Notes under the pieces: generated by a model
Seen by the model: only the letters and a program-made list of their open reading frames with translations
What the model was told of the DNA's origin: nothing
Databases searched by the model: none
In this document: one piece after another, positions 1 through 5,220 of the stretch
Layout of the letters: each line of letters begins with the position of its first letter
Numbering within the stretch: the first letter of the stretch is position 1
Position numbers and translations under genes: made by a program
Origin: Tagaea sp.
GTDB lineage: Bacteria > Pseudomonadota > Alphaproteobacteria > CACIAM-22H2
Direction: 5' to 3'
NCBI GenBank assembly: GCA_023653245.1
Contig: JAMNXK010000205.1
Location: 1 to 5,220, forward strand
DNA length: 5,220 nucleotides

Positions 1-1131
1 CGCGGCGTGCAGCGCGCCGCGCGAGGCCTCGTAGCCGTCCCAGGCGTCGAGATTGTGGCGCTTGAGGCCGAAATCCACGCGCATGGCGAGCACTTGCTGC
101 GCGATTCCGGTCCAGCGCGCCGTCGAACGTCGCAGGCGCTCGGCCAGCCACGCGTGCTGGTGCGCGCCGAGCAGCGTGGCGCGCGGATCGAAGACGTCCG
201 CGCAGCGCGCCTTGATGCCGTCGCCGCAAGGCTGGCGCGTGCGGTACTGGCGCGTATCGAGCACCGGCAGGTCGAGCAAATCGCCGAAAGCCAAGCCGCG
301 ATGGGCGCCGATCGCATCCCCGCGCGGGCGCATCGATGCGGGCACGGGCATGTGCTCGTACCACGCTTTGAGCGCCGCCGTTTTGCGCGCGCGCAAGGCC
401 GCCGGGTCGTCTTGGCGATGGAAATCCGCGGCCCAATTGTCGACGATCTCGTGGTCGTCGAAGGACATCACGAAGGGCACGGCTTCGTGCGCCGCCCGCA
501 GATCCGGATCGAGACGGTAGAGCGCGTGGCGGCGGCGATAATCGGCCAGCGTGCGGCACACGCCGCCCGAATGCTTGCGCGGCCGGTCGGGATTGGCCGT
601 CGTTCCGCCTTCGTAGATGTAGTCGCCGGAATGGACGGCGAAATCCGGGCGCGCCGCCGCGATATGCCGATAGGCGGTGAAGTACCCGAATTCGTAGTGC
701 TGGCAGCCGACCGACACGAAGCGCAGGCGATCCGCCTGGCCCGACGGCGCCGTGCGCAAGCGCCCCACGGGGCTCGCAATGCCGCGCCAGCGAAAGCGGT
801 ACCAATAGTCGCGCGCGGGCTCGAGCCCGGCGATATCGACATGCACCGAATGCGCCCATTCGCGCTCGGCGCGCGCGGTTCCGCGCCGGACGATATCGCG
901 CATGGCTTCGTCGCGCGCGACTTCCCACGCGACATCGGCGTCGTCGCGCGGCATGCCCCAATCGGGGTCGAGCGGGGCGGGAGCCAGGCGCGTCCAGATC
1001 GTGCCGCCATCCGGCTTGGGATCGCCCGAAGCGACGCCGAGCGCGAAGGGATCGATCGACGGCGCGGGCAGGGCGCACGCGCCGAGTGCCGCCGTGCCGC
1101 CGAGCAGGACCGCGCGGCGGCTCGCGCGCAT
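1..1131 (-). CDS. phoD: PhoD-family alkaline phosphatase/phosphodiesterase, Tat-type lipoprotein (3' end beyond left edge)
   Basis: Metallophosphoesterase of the PhoD family, expected to release phosphate from phosphomonoesters or diesters outside the cytoplasm. The frame is open from an ATG at 1131 to the left edge, giving 377 residues. The N-terminus has a twin-arginine motif (S4-R5-R6-A-V-L) and a hydrophobic stretch ending in a lipobox (L16-G-A-C19), so Tat export and lipid anchoring are inferred. A PhoD N-terminal domain follows (G32-VASGDP, TIWTRL near 44-49). The catalytic domain then shows C143 in SVGCQ, D170 and Y173 in SGDYIYE, the DDHE motif at 225-228, the LLGAHQHAWL block at 320-329, and DAWDGYEASR at 362-371. 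These match the family's metal-binding Cys/Asp/Tyr pattern; I did not assign individual ligands. C302 and C310 may form a disulfide. The C-terminal metal-binding part, perhaps 100-150 residues, lies outside the window. The start lies 2 nt after the motB stop with no clear Shine-Dalgarno, which suggests translational coupling. True substrate is uncertain. Confidence 0.93.
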   Translation of the reverse strand, partial: MRASRRAVLLGGTAALGACALPAPSIDPFALGVASGDPKPDGGTIWTRLAPAPLDPDWGMPRDDADVAWEVARDEAMRDIVRRGTARAEREWAHSVHVDIAGLEPARDYWYRFRWRGIASPVGRLRTAPSGQADRLRFVSVGCQHYEFGYFTAYRHIAAARPDFAVHSGDYIYEGGTTANPDRPRKHSGGVCRTLADYRRRHALYRLDPDLRAAHEAVPFVMSFDDHEIVDNWAADFHRQDDPAALRARKTAALKAWYEHMPVPASMRPRGDAIGAHRGLAFGDLLDLPVLDTRQYRTRQPCGDGIKARCADVFDPRATLLGAHQHAWLAERLRRSTARWTGIAQQVLAMRVDFGLKRHNLDAWDGYEASRGALHAA

Positions 1132-1133
1132 GG

Positions 1134-2195
1134 TCAGTTGGTCAGCGGGATGTCGCGCAGCAGGACGATCGAGATGCGCCGGTTGCGCGGGTCCGACGGA
1201 TTGTCGGCGATGAACGGCTCGGTGTCGGCGCGCCCGATCACCCGCGCGATGCGCGCTTGCGACAATCCGTTGTCGAGCAGCGCGCGCCGTGCGGCGTTGG
1301 CGCGGTCGGCGGAGAGTTCCCAGTTCGTGTATTGCGCGCCGCGCGGGAAGGGCGAGGCGTCGGTATGGCCGGTGATGGCGATCGGGTTGGGCAAGTTCTG
1401 GACGATGCGCGCGACGGTCTGCAGCAAGCGCCGCGTGGCTTCGACCGGCTGGGCCGAGCCCGAGGCGAACATCGCGTTGCGCTCTTGATCGATCAATTGG
1501 ATGCGCAAGCCGTCTTGCGTGCGATCGACGATCAGGTTTTGCGCGAGCGGGCGCAAATCGGGCACTTCTTGCAGCGCCTGACGGATATCCGCCTCGGCGC
1601 GCGCGAAGCTCTGCTCCTCGCGCCGCGCCATTTCGCGCTGCATCTGCTGGCTGACCGCCCCCATGCCTTCGTTCTGCTGGCCTTGCGGGCGCGTGCCGGT
1701 GAACAGCTCGCCCGCCGGCGCTTCGCCCGGGCGCCGGTCGCCGCGCGCCGCTTGGCCCGACGGGCCCGGACCGACACCCGACGCGCCGCGCGCGTTGGGC
1801 TGCGGGTTGGGCGAATCCTCGTTGGCGGCGTTGCGCGTCTGCTCGAATTCGGGACCTTCGGTGTCGGCTTCCTCGCCTGTCGGCGCCAAAGGAACGCCGA
1901 CGACGATGCCGCCGGTCATGCGCGGCAATTCGCCGGGCCCGAGCGTCACGCCGCCGAGCACGCCGCCCGCCCCCGAGGTCGAGCGCGAGACCGCGTCGAA
2001 CGCGGTGAAGTACTGCGCGATGCCGGTGCGCTTTTCCTGGTCGGTGGCGTTGAGCAGCCACATCAGCAGGAAGAACGCCATCATCGCGGTCACGAAGTCG
2101 GCATAGGCGACTTTCCAGCCGCCGCCATGCGCGCCTTCGTGGCCCTTCTTGTGCCGCTTGATGATGATGACTGGGTGGTGGGAATCGTCCGCCAT
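1134..2195 (-). CDS. motB: Flagellar motor stator protein MotB
   Basis: Inner-membrane stator subunit that with MotA forms the proton channel driving flagellar rotation and anchors it to peptidoglycan. The 353-residue protein opens with a short cytoplasmic segment carrying PVIIIKRHKKG (8-18), then G-G-G-W-K and a single membrane helix at about 29-49. D33 in AYADFVTAMM is the proton-carrying aspartate (equivalent to E. coli Asp32). The plug region follows (QEKRTGIAQYF, 53-63). Residues about 70-190 form a long Pro/Gly-rich, probably disordered linker, then a charged segment (QQMQREMARREEQ, 183-195). The C-terminal OmpA-like peptidoglycan-binding domain (about 225-348) contains ITGHTDASPF (274-283), NWELSADRANAARR (291-304) and DPRNRRISI (335-343). 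At 353 residues it is longer than E. coli MotB (308), mainly in the linker. The ATG is supported by AGGAA five bases upstream. No motA is adjacent: the preceding gene is an acylase 140 bp away, and phoD follows at once. The conserved Asp and the plug make a plain OmpA protein unlikely. Confidence 0.96.
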   Translation of the reverse strand: MADDSHHPVIIIKRHKKGHEGAHGGGWKVAYADFVTAMMAFFLLMWLLNATDQEKRTGIAQYFTAFDAVSRSTSGAGGVLGGVTLGPGELPRMTGGIVVGVPLAPTGEEADTEGPEFEQTRNAANEDSPNPQPNARGASGVGPGPSGQAARGDRRPGEAPAGELFTGTRPQGQQNEGMGAVSQQMQREMARREEQSFARAEADIRQALQEVPDLRPLAQNLIVDRTQDGLRIQLIDQERNAMFASGSAQPVEATRRLLQTVARIVQNLPNPIAITGHTDASPFPRGAQYTNWELSADRANAARRALLDNGLSQARIARVIGRADTEPFIADNPSDPRNRRISIVLLRDIPLTN

Positions 2196-2200
2196 CGCCG

Positions 2201-2205
2201 TTCCT
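2201..2205 (-). promoter_or_regulatory. Ribosome binding site of motB
   Basis: AGGAA on the minus strand, five bases (CGGCG) before the motB ATG. It supports the chosen start, as does the conserved MotB N-terminus that follows immediately. Confidence 0.7.
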
Positions 2206-2208
2206 GCT

Positions 2209-2223
2209 TTCCCGTGTCGGGAA
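2209..2223 (-). repeat. Short inverted repeat (6-bp stem, 3-base loop) just upstream of the motB ribosome binding site
   Basis: The minus strand reads TTCCCG-ACA-CGGGAA, a perfect 6-bp stem with a 3-base loop ending a few bases before the AGGAA motif of motB. In mRNA it could form a small hairpin that influences ribosome access, or it could be a protein-binding dyad. There is no U-run after it, so it is not an intrinsic terminator. Confidence 0.4.
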
Positions 2224-2231
2224 TATGCGTC

Positions 2232-2245
2232 GCCGGCCGGCCGGC
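2232..2245. repeat. 14-bp GC palindrome built from repeated GGCC
   Basis: GCCGGCCGGCCGGC reads the same on both strands and lies in the motB leader region. It is low in complexity and may be a by-product of high GC content; no function is assigned. Confidence 0.3.
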
Positions 2246-2264
2246 TTCAATCCGCCGCCCGCCC

Positions 2265-2280
2265 GGTAAAATTCGATTAA
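2265..2280 (-). promoter_or_regulatory. Possible CtrA-like binding site upstream of motB
   Basis: On the minus strand the sequence reads TTAA-TCGAATT-TTACC, which fits the alphaproteobacterial CtrA consensus TTAA-N7-TTAAC with one mismatch in the second half-site. It lies 70-85 bp upstream of the motB start. CtrA is known to control flagellar and motility genes in many alphaproteobacteria, so the location is sensible. A single near-match in an AT-rich stretch can arise by chance, and the host's identity is itself inferred. Confidence 0.3.
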
Positions 2281-2294
2281 AATCTACGCCGATA

Positions 2295-2304
2295 CCGTTA
2301 ACGG
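2295..2304. repeat. Perfect 10-bp palindrome CCGTTAACGG
   Basis: CCGTTAACGG is its own reverse complement and lies in the AT-richer part of the gap, about 100 bp upstream of motB. It could be an operator for a dimeric regulator, but there is no second copy or recognised consensus here. Confidence 0.3.
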
Positions 2305-2335
2305 CAGGTGAAAATTCGGCCAAACCCTTGATAAG

Positions 2336-4708
2336 TCAGAGCGGACGCAGCCAGGTCACGGGCGCCTTGGCGCCCAGTTCGGCGCGCGCGCGGGCCAGGC
2401 GCAGATGCCGGCCGCTGGCCCAGATCGGCGCCAAATCGGCCCAATGGCGCGACAGGGGGTGACCCGACTGGCCGGGGGCGACCATGAACAACGACGCGTC
2501 GAGATCGGCGAGGTCGTAGACCGCGCGATAGCCCGCCCCGTGATTATGGGCGAAGGGGCGTACGGCGTCGCGGCCGCCGAACGAGGCGCCGCGATTCACG
2601 GTGAAGAAATCGCCCGAGGTCGGCACGTCGACCGCGAGCCAATCGCCGATCACCGGGATGCGCGCGAGGATCGGATTCTCGAACGGGGCGACATGCTCGG
2701 CCCCCCAGCGCCAATTCGCCATGTCGCGCCCGTGGCGCAGCTCGATCCACTGCACCGCGGCGACCAGCGCGTCTTCCGCCAAGCGCGCGCAATCGCCGTC
2801 GCAGAAGGGCGAGGTGCGCGCGAGCACGTCGAGCACCAGCTTCGCGCGATCGCGGCCGCCATCGGGCGCCAGATCGCCGAGCGCGCGGGCCAGCGCCCGG
2901 CGCTGGATCTCGCGGACCCACACGTTGAAGATCAGGCCTTCGGGTCCGCCGGCGCGCACGGCATGGTCCCAAACGCGCAAGCGGTCGAGTGCCGCGCGCG
3001 CGCGCGGTTCGACCGGCGCCAGCCACGCCGCTTGGCCCATCGCCTCGCGCGCGAACAACGACACGGAATCGGCCAGCATCGCCTCGTGGAAGGCGAGGCT
3101 CTGCTTGCCCGGCGTGGCGAGCATTTCCTGGATGCGGCGCTGGCGATAGGGCGCGTCGAACGAGAACGCCAAATGATACGGAAAATCCCGCCCGACCACG
3201 CGGTCGTTGGCGTTGGAGAGTTTGCCCGATTCGGGATCGAGGGCTTGGGGCATGCGCTCGAAGGGCACGAAACCCGTCCAGCCGCCGCCGGCCTCCCAGC
3301 CGCGCTTGGGCAGCATCGACGGCGCCGACGCGCGGATCGGCACGGCGCCCGCCACGCGCATCGCGATGCGCCCGTGCTTGTCGGCGAGCAGCACGTTTTG
3401 GACCGGCGCCACCCAATGGCGCAAGGCGGCGATGCCTTCGCCGACATCGGCGGCGCGGTTGAGCGCCACGATCGCTTCGGCCGTGGTCTCGGCGAGCGCC
3501 AAGCCCGGCACCATCAAGGCCAGCACATGGCCCTCGGGCGCCGCCCCGGCCGCGTTGCGGTCGAAATCGGAGATCACGATGCCGTTGCGCGTGCGCCGCT
3601 GGACGACGGTGAGGGGGGCGGCGCCGCGCGCCTGGAAGGTTTCCTCGCGCGTCTCGAACGCGCGCGGGCCGTCGGGCGCGAGATAGCGATTGGGATCGGC
3701 GGGATCGATCCGCTCGACGGTCAGATCGGCGGTGTCGGCGTTGGTGGTGGTGAAGCCCCAAGCGATCTTGCCGTTATGGCCGAGCACGATCGCGGGCGCG
3801 CCGGGCGCCGAGGCGCCGGCGTAGACCGCCCCCGTGTCGCGCGCTTCCAGCCGCACGAGATACCATTGCCCCGGGGCCGCCAGCCCCAAATGCGGATCGT
3901 TGCTCAGGATCGGCGCGCCGCTTTGCGTGTGGGCACCCGACACCGCCCAATGGTTCGAGGCTTGGCTGGGACCGAGCGGGGCGGGCAGTGCGGCGTGGAT
4001 CGCCTCGGCCCAGCGCGCGAAGTCGGCATCGAACGCGGCGGCCGCGCCGGCGATCGCCGGCGCTTCGCCGTCCCATTGCGGCCACAGCGCGTCGGCCAGC
4101 GGCGGCGTGAAGCGCGGGCCGAGGCGCAGGCGGAACAGCTCCTCGCGCCAATCGCCGGTCAGCGTCAGGCCCATCATCTGGCCCCACAGCAGCGTGTGCC
4201 AGGCTTCCCAGCGTTCGGGCTTGTGGCCGGTGGCGAGGAATTCGGGCGGCGGCGCGCCGTAGCGCACCGACAAGGCCGCGTTCACGCCGGCGGCGTAGGA
4301 ATCCGCGCGCGCGCGCAATTCGGGCCCGGCTTGCGCGTAGGCGCGGCGGGCGGACTCGGCCGCGCCCAGCGCGCGGTTCAATCGGTCGAACGGCAGCGCG
4401 CGCGGGCCCGCCACTTCGGCCACGCGGCCTTGGCCGAGCAGGCGCACGAGCTCGAGCTGCGTGGCGCGGTCCTGGCCGTGCAGGAAGCCCAGCGCGAACC
4501 ACAGATCCTTCTCCGCGTCGGCCCAGACATGGGGCACGCCGAATTCGTCGCGCACGATCTCGATCGCGCCGGACAGCCCTTCGACGCGCACTTCGCCCGC
4601 CGCCGGTTGCACGCCCGAGCGCAGATAGAGATAGCCGCCGCCCAAGGCGATTCCGGCGAGGAACGCGAGCCCCGCGACGATTCCGCCGAGGAGCTTGAGG
4701 AGCCTCAT
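2336..4708 (-). CDS. Penicillin acylase (penicillin amidase) family Ntn-hydrolase, membrane-anchored
   Basis: N-terminal nucleophile hydrolase that cleaves amide bonds. Family members act on beta-lactams, acyl-homoserine lactones or other N-acyl compounds; the substrate cannot be read from sequence. The 790-residue length is typical of the precursor. Residues 5-29 form one hydrophobic helix without a clear cleavage site, so a periplasm-facing anchor is inferred. The alpha-chain region contains the family segment IEIVRDEFGVPHVWA (49-63) and LGFLHGQDR (73-81). S251 in QASNHWAVSG is the predicted autoproteolysis site and beta-chain nucleophile (TCG codon at 3956-3958). Other family blocks are SNDPHLGL (269-276), GHNGKIAWGFT (310-320), VQNVLLADKHG (436-446), SNANDRV (498-504, where N501 is a possible oxyanion Asn) and APGQSGHPLSRHWADL (744-759). 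C636 and C640 (CDGDC) may form a disulfide. The chosen ATG overlaps the upstream stop as ATGA and has a GAAGGGG site; an earlier in-frame start at 4948 would add 80 low-complexity Arg-rich residues lying wholly inside the CoA-transferase gene. No beta-lactam resistance role is implied. Confidence 0.94.
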   Translation of the reverse strand: MRLLKLLGGIVAGLAFLAGIALGGGYLYLRSGVQPAAGEVRVEGLSGAIEIVRDEFGVPHVWADAEKDLWFALGFLHGQDRATQLELVRLLGQGRVAEVAGPRALPFDRLNRALGAAESARRAYAQAGPELRARADSYAAGVNAALSVRYGAPPPEFLATGHKPERWEAWHTLLWGQMMGLTLTGDWREELFRLRLGPRFTPPLADALWPQWDGEAPAIAGAAAAFDADFARWAEAIHAALPAPLGPSQASNHWAVSGAHTQSGAPILSNDPHLGLAAPGQWYLVRLEARDTGAVYAGASAPGAPAIVLGHNGKIAWGFTTTNADTADLTVERIDPADPNRYLAPDGPRAFETREETFQARGAAPLTVVQRRTRNGIVISDFDRNAAGAAPEGHVLALMVPGLALAETTAEAIVALNRAADVGEGIAALRHWVAPVQNVLLADKHGRIAMRVAGAVPIRASAPSMLPKRGWEAGGGWTGFVPFERMPQALDPESGKLSNANDRVVGRDFPYHLAFSFDAPYRQRRIQEMLATPGKQSLAFHEAMLADSVSLFAREAMGQAAWLAPVEPRARAALDRLRVWDHAVRAGGPEGLIFNVWVREIQRRALARALGDLAPDGGRDRAKLVLDVLARTSPFCDGDCARLAEDALVAAVQWIELRHGRDMANWRWGAEHVAPFENPILARIPVIGDWLAVDVPTSGDFFTVNRGASFGGRDAVRPFAHNHGAGYRAVYDLADLDASLFMVAPGQSGHPLSRHWADLAPIWASGRHLRLARARAELGAKAPVTWLRPL

Positions 4709-5220
4709 CGGATCCCCTTCAGGATCGCGGCACGGTCGCCGTCGAGATCGGGCACGGGGCCGCGCGTGGCGGGATCGGCGTAGGCCGAAAGCTTGATTGG
4801 GTTGCCGGCCATCTTGAGCGCGCCCACGTCCTTGTCGTCGATGGCGACGACCATGTTGCGCGCGGCGATCTGCGGATCTTCGAGGGCTTGCTTGACGTCG
4901 TTGATCGGCCCGGACGGTACGCCCGCCAGGTCGAGGATCGCGAGCCATTCGGCGACGGTCTTGGCGGCGAGCGCTTGTTCGAGCTCGTCGCGCAACGCGG
5001 CCGCGTGGTCGGTGCGCGTGGCGTTGGTAAGGAACAACGGATTGCTCGCGAGATCGGCGCGGCCGATGGCATCGCAGAGTTTCGCGAACAAAGCGTCGTT
5101 GCCCGCCGCGACGATCAGGTGGCCGTCCTTGGCTTTGAACGCCTCGAACGGCGTGATCGAGGGATGGCGCGCACCCAAGGGCCCGGGCACTTGGCCCGTC
5201 GAGAAATAGCGCGCGATCGC
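4705..5220 (-). CDS. CaiB/BaiF family (family III) CoA-transferase, C-terminal part (5' end beyond right edge)
   Basis: Cytosolic enzyme that moves CoA between an acyl-CoA donor and a carboxylic acid acceptor, as in formyl-CoA, carnitine or succinyl-CoA transferases. The frame stays open to the right edge, so 171 C-terminal residues are visible and the true start is outside; the in-window GTG at 5190 is not a plausible start because the conserved RYFSTGQ block lies upstream of it. Counting from the edge, family signatures are TG-x-x-PGPLGARHPSITPFEAF (8-28), KDGHLIVAAGNDALF (31-45), the NPLFLTNATRTDHAA stretch (60-74), and GVPSGPINDVKQALEDPQ (100-117) followed by AARNMV (119-124). The ending (MAGNPIKLSAY...DLDGDRAAIL) is also typical. 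The catalytic aspartate of family III lies in the missing N-terminal half and cannot be checked. The stop overlaps the acylase ATG by 4 bp, which indicates one transcript. The acyl substrate is unknown; many paralogues of this family occur in alphaproteobacteria. Confidence 0.92.
   Translation of the reverse strand, partial: AIARYFSTGQVPGPLGARHPSITPFEAFKAKDGHLIVAAGNDALFAKLCDAIGRADLASNPLFLTNATRTDHAAALRDELEQALAAKTVAEWLAILDLAGVPSGPINDVKQALEDPQIAARNMVVAIDDKDVGALKMAGNPIKLSAYADPATRGPVPDLDGDRAAILKGIR
4714..4720 (-). promoter_or_regulatory. Ribosome binding site of the acylase gene, inside the end of the CoA-transferase gene
   Basis: GAAGGGG on the minus strand, five bases before the acylase ATG at 4708. 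It decides the start in favour of 4708 over the earlier in-frame codon at 4948, because residues from 4708 form a normal membrane anchor. It lies within the last codons of the CoA-transferase gene, as expected for coupled genes. Confidence 0.7.

Larger units (their letters stand above)
2196..2335 (-). promoter_or_regulatory. Intergenic region between acylase stop and motB start; probable motB-phoD promoter region
   Basis: This 140-bp gap is the only appreciable non-coding DNA in the window. Its half nearest the acylase (about 2265-2335) is clearly more AT-rich than the surrounding coding DNA, with runs such as AATTTT and ATTTTAA on the minus strand, which fits a promoter. The half nearest motB is GC-rich and holds two inverted repeats and the ribosome binding site. 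I see no hairpin followed by a U-run after the acylase stop, so no intrinsic terminator for the upstream pair can be called. A weak -35/-10 candidate (TTAACG, 16-base gap, TAATCG; 2301 down to 2274) is present but poor. Promoter function is inferred from position and composition only. Confidence 0.5.

Noticed and set aside
7..1488. A 493-codon plus-strand frame opposite phoD and the end of motB
   Set aside because: It spans two genuine minus-strand genes and shows only low-complexity Arg/Ala-rich sequence, so it is a composition artefact.
2298..2305. GCCGTTAA on the minus strand resembles the -10 element of flagellar sigma-28 promoters (GCCGATAA)
   Set aside because: No TAAA-like -35 element is found at the expected spacing upstream (TTTG is there instead), so a sigma-28 promoter cannot be supported.
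2305..2325. TGGCC followed by an AT-rich stretch as a possible sigma-54 promoter
   Set aside because: The required GC of the -12 element is not at the correct distance from GG of the -24 element.
2300..2340. Intrinsic terminator after the acylase stop
   Set aside because: The sequence after the stop contains no strong stem-loop with a following U-run on the minus strand.
1086..2462. A 458-codon plus-strand frame opposite motB, crossing the intergenic region into the acylase end
   Set aside because: It crosses a gene boundary on the other strand, has no recognisable domain, and the MotB signatures on the minus strand are unmistakable.
2405..4783. A 792-codon open frame on the plus strand opposite the acylase
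   Set aside because: It is antisense to a gene with intact family motifs throughout. Its translation is Arg/Gly/Ala/His-rich without domains, as expected when high-GC codon bias removes stop codons from the opposite strand.
4709..4948. An 80-residue N-terminal extension of the acylase from an earlier in-frame start
   Set aside because: It lies wholly within the conserved end of the CoA-transferase in another frame and is Arg-rich low-complexity sequence; the ATG at 4708 has a good ribosome binding site and leads straight into a membrane anchor.

Overview
The window is a very GC-rich, densely coded stretch of chromosomal DNA with heavy G/C third-position bias. It most likely comes from an alphaproteobacterium, perhaps Rhodospirillales-like. 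That placement is an inference from composition, from the style of the MotB protein and from a CtrA-like sequence upstream of it; no rRNA or marker gene confirms it. All four genes lie on the minus strand, so the window reads right to left in transcription order.

Layout from right to left: (1) the C-terminal 171 residues of a CaiB/BaiF-type (family III) CoA-transferase, which enters from the right edge; (2) a complete 790-residue penicillin-acylase-family Ntn-hydrolase with an N-terminal membrane anchor, whose ATG overlaps the CoA-transferase stop in an ATGA; (3) a 140-bp intergenic region, the only non-coding DNA of any size, which contains an AT-rich stretch, a CtrA-like motif and small palindromes; (4) a complete 353-residue MotB flagellar stator protein; (5) a PhoD-family alkaline phosphatase/phosphodiesterase with a twin-arginine plus lipobox N-terminus. 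PhoD starts 2 nt after the motB stop and runs off the left edge.

The genes form two transcriptional pairs. CoA-transferase and acylase are tightly coupled and probably metabolic (acyl-CoA or amide metabolism, substrate unknown). motB and phoD are also tightly coupled, although no established function joins a stator protein to a secreted phosphatase. The motA gene usually found beside motB is absent from the sequence immediately upstream. I see no RNA genes, mobile elements, CRISPR arrays or integration signs, and no convincing undescribed system. The points worth a second look are the unusual motB-phoD and CoA-transferase-acylase couplings and the regulatory sequence upstream of motB.
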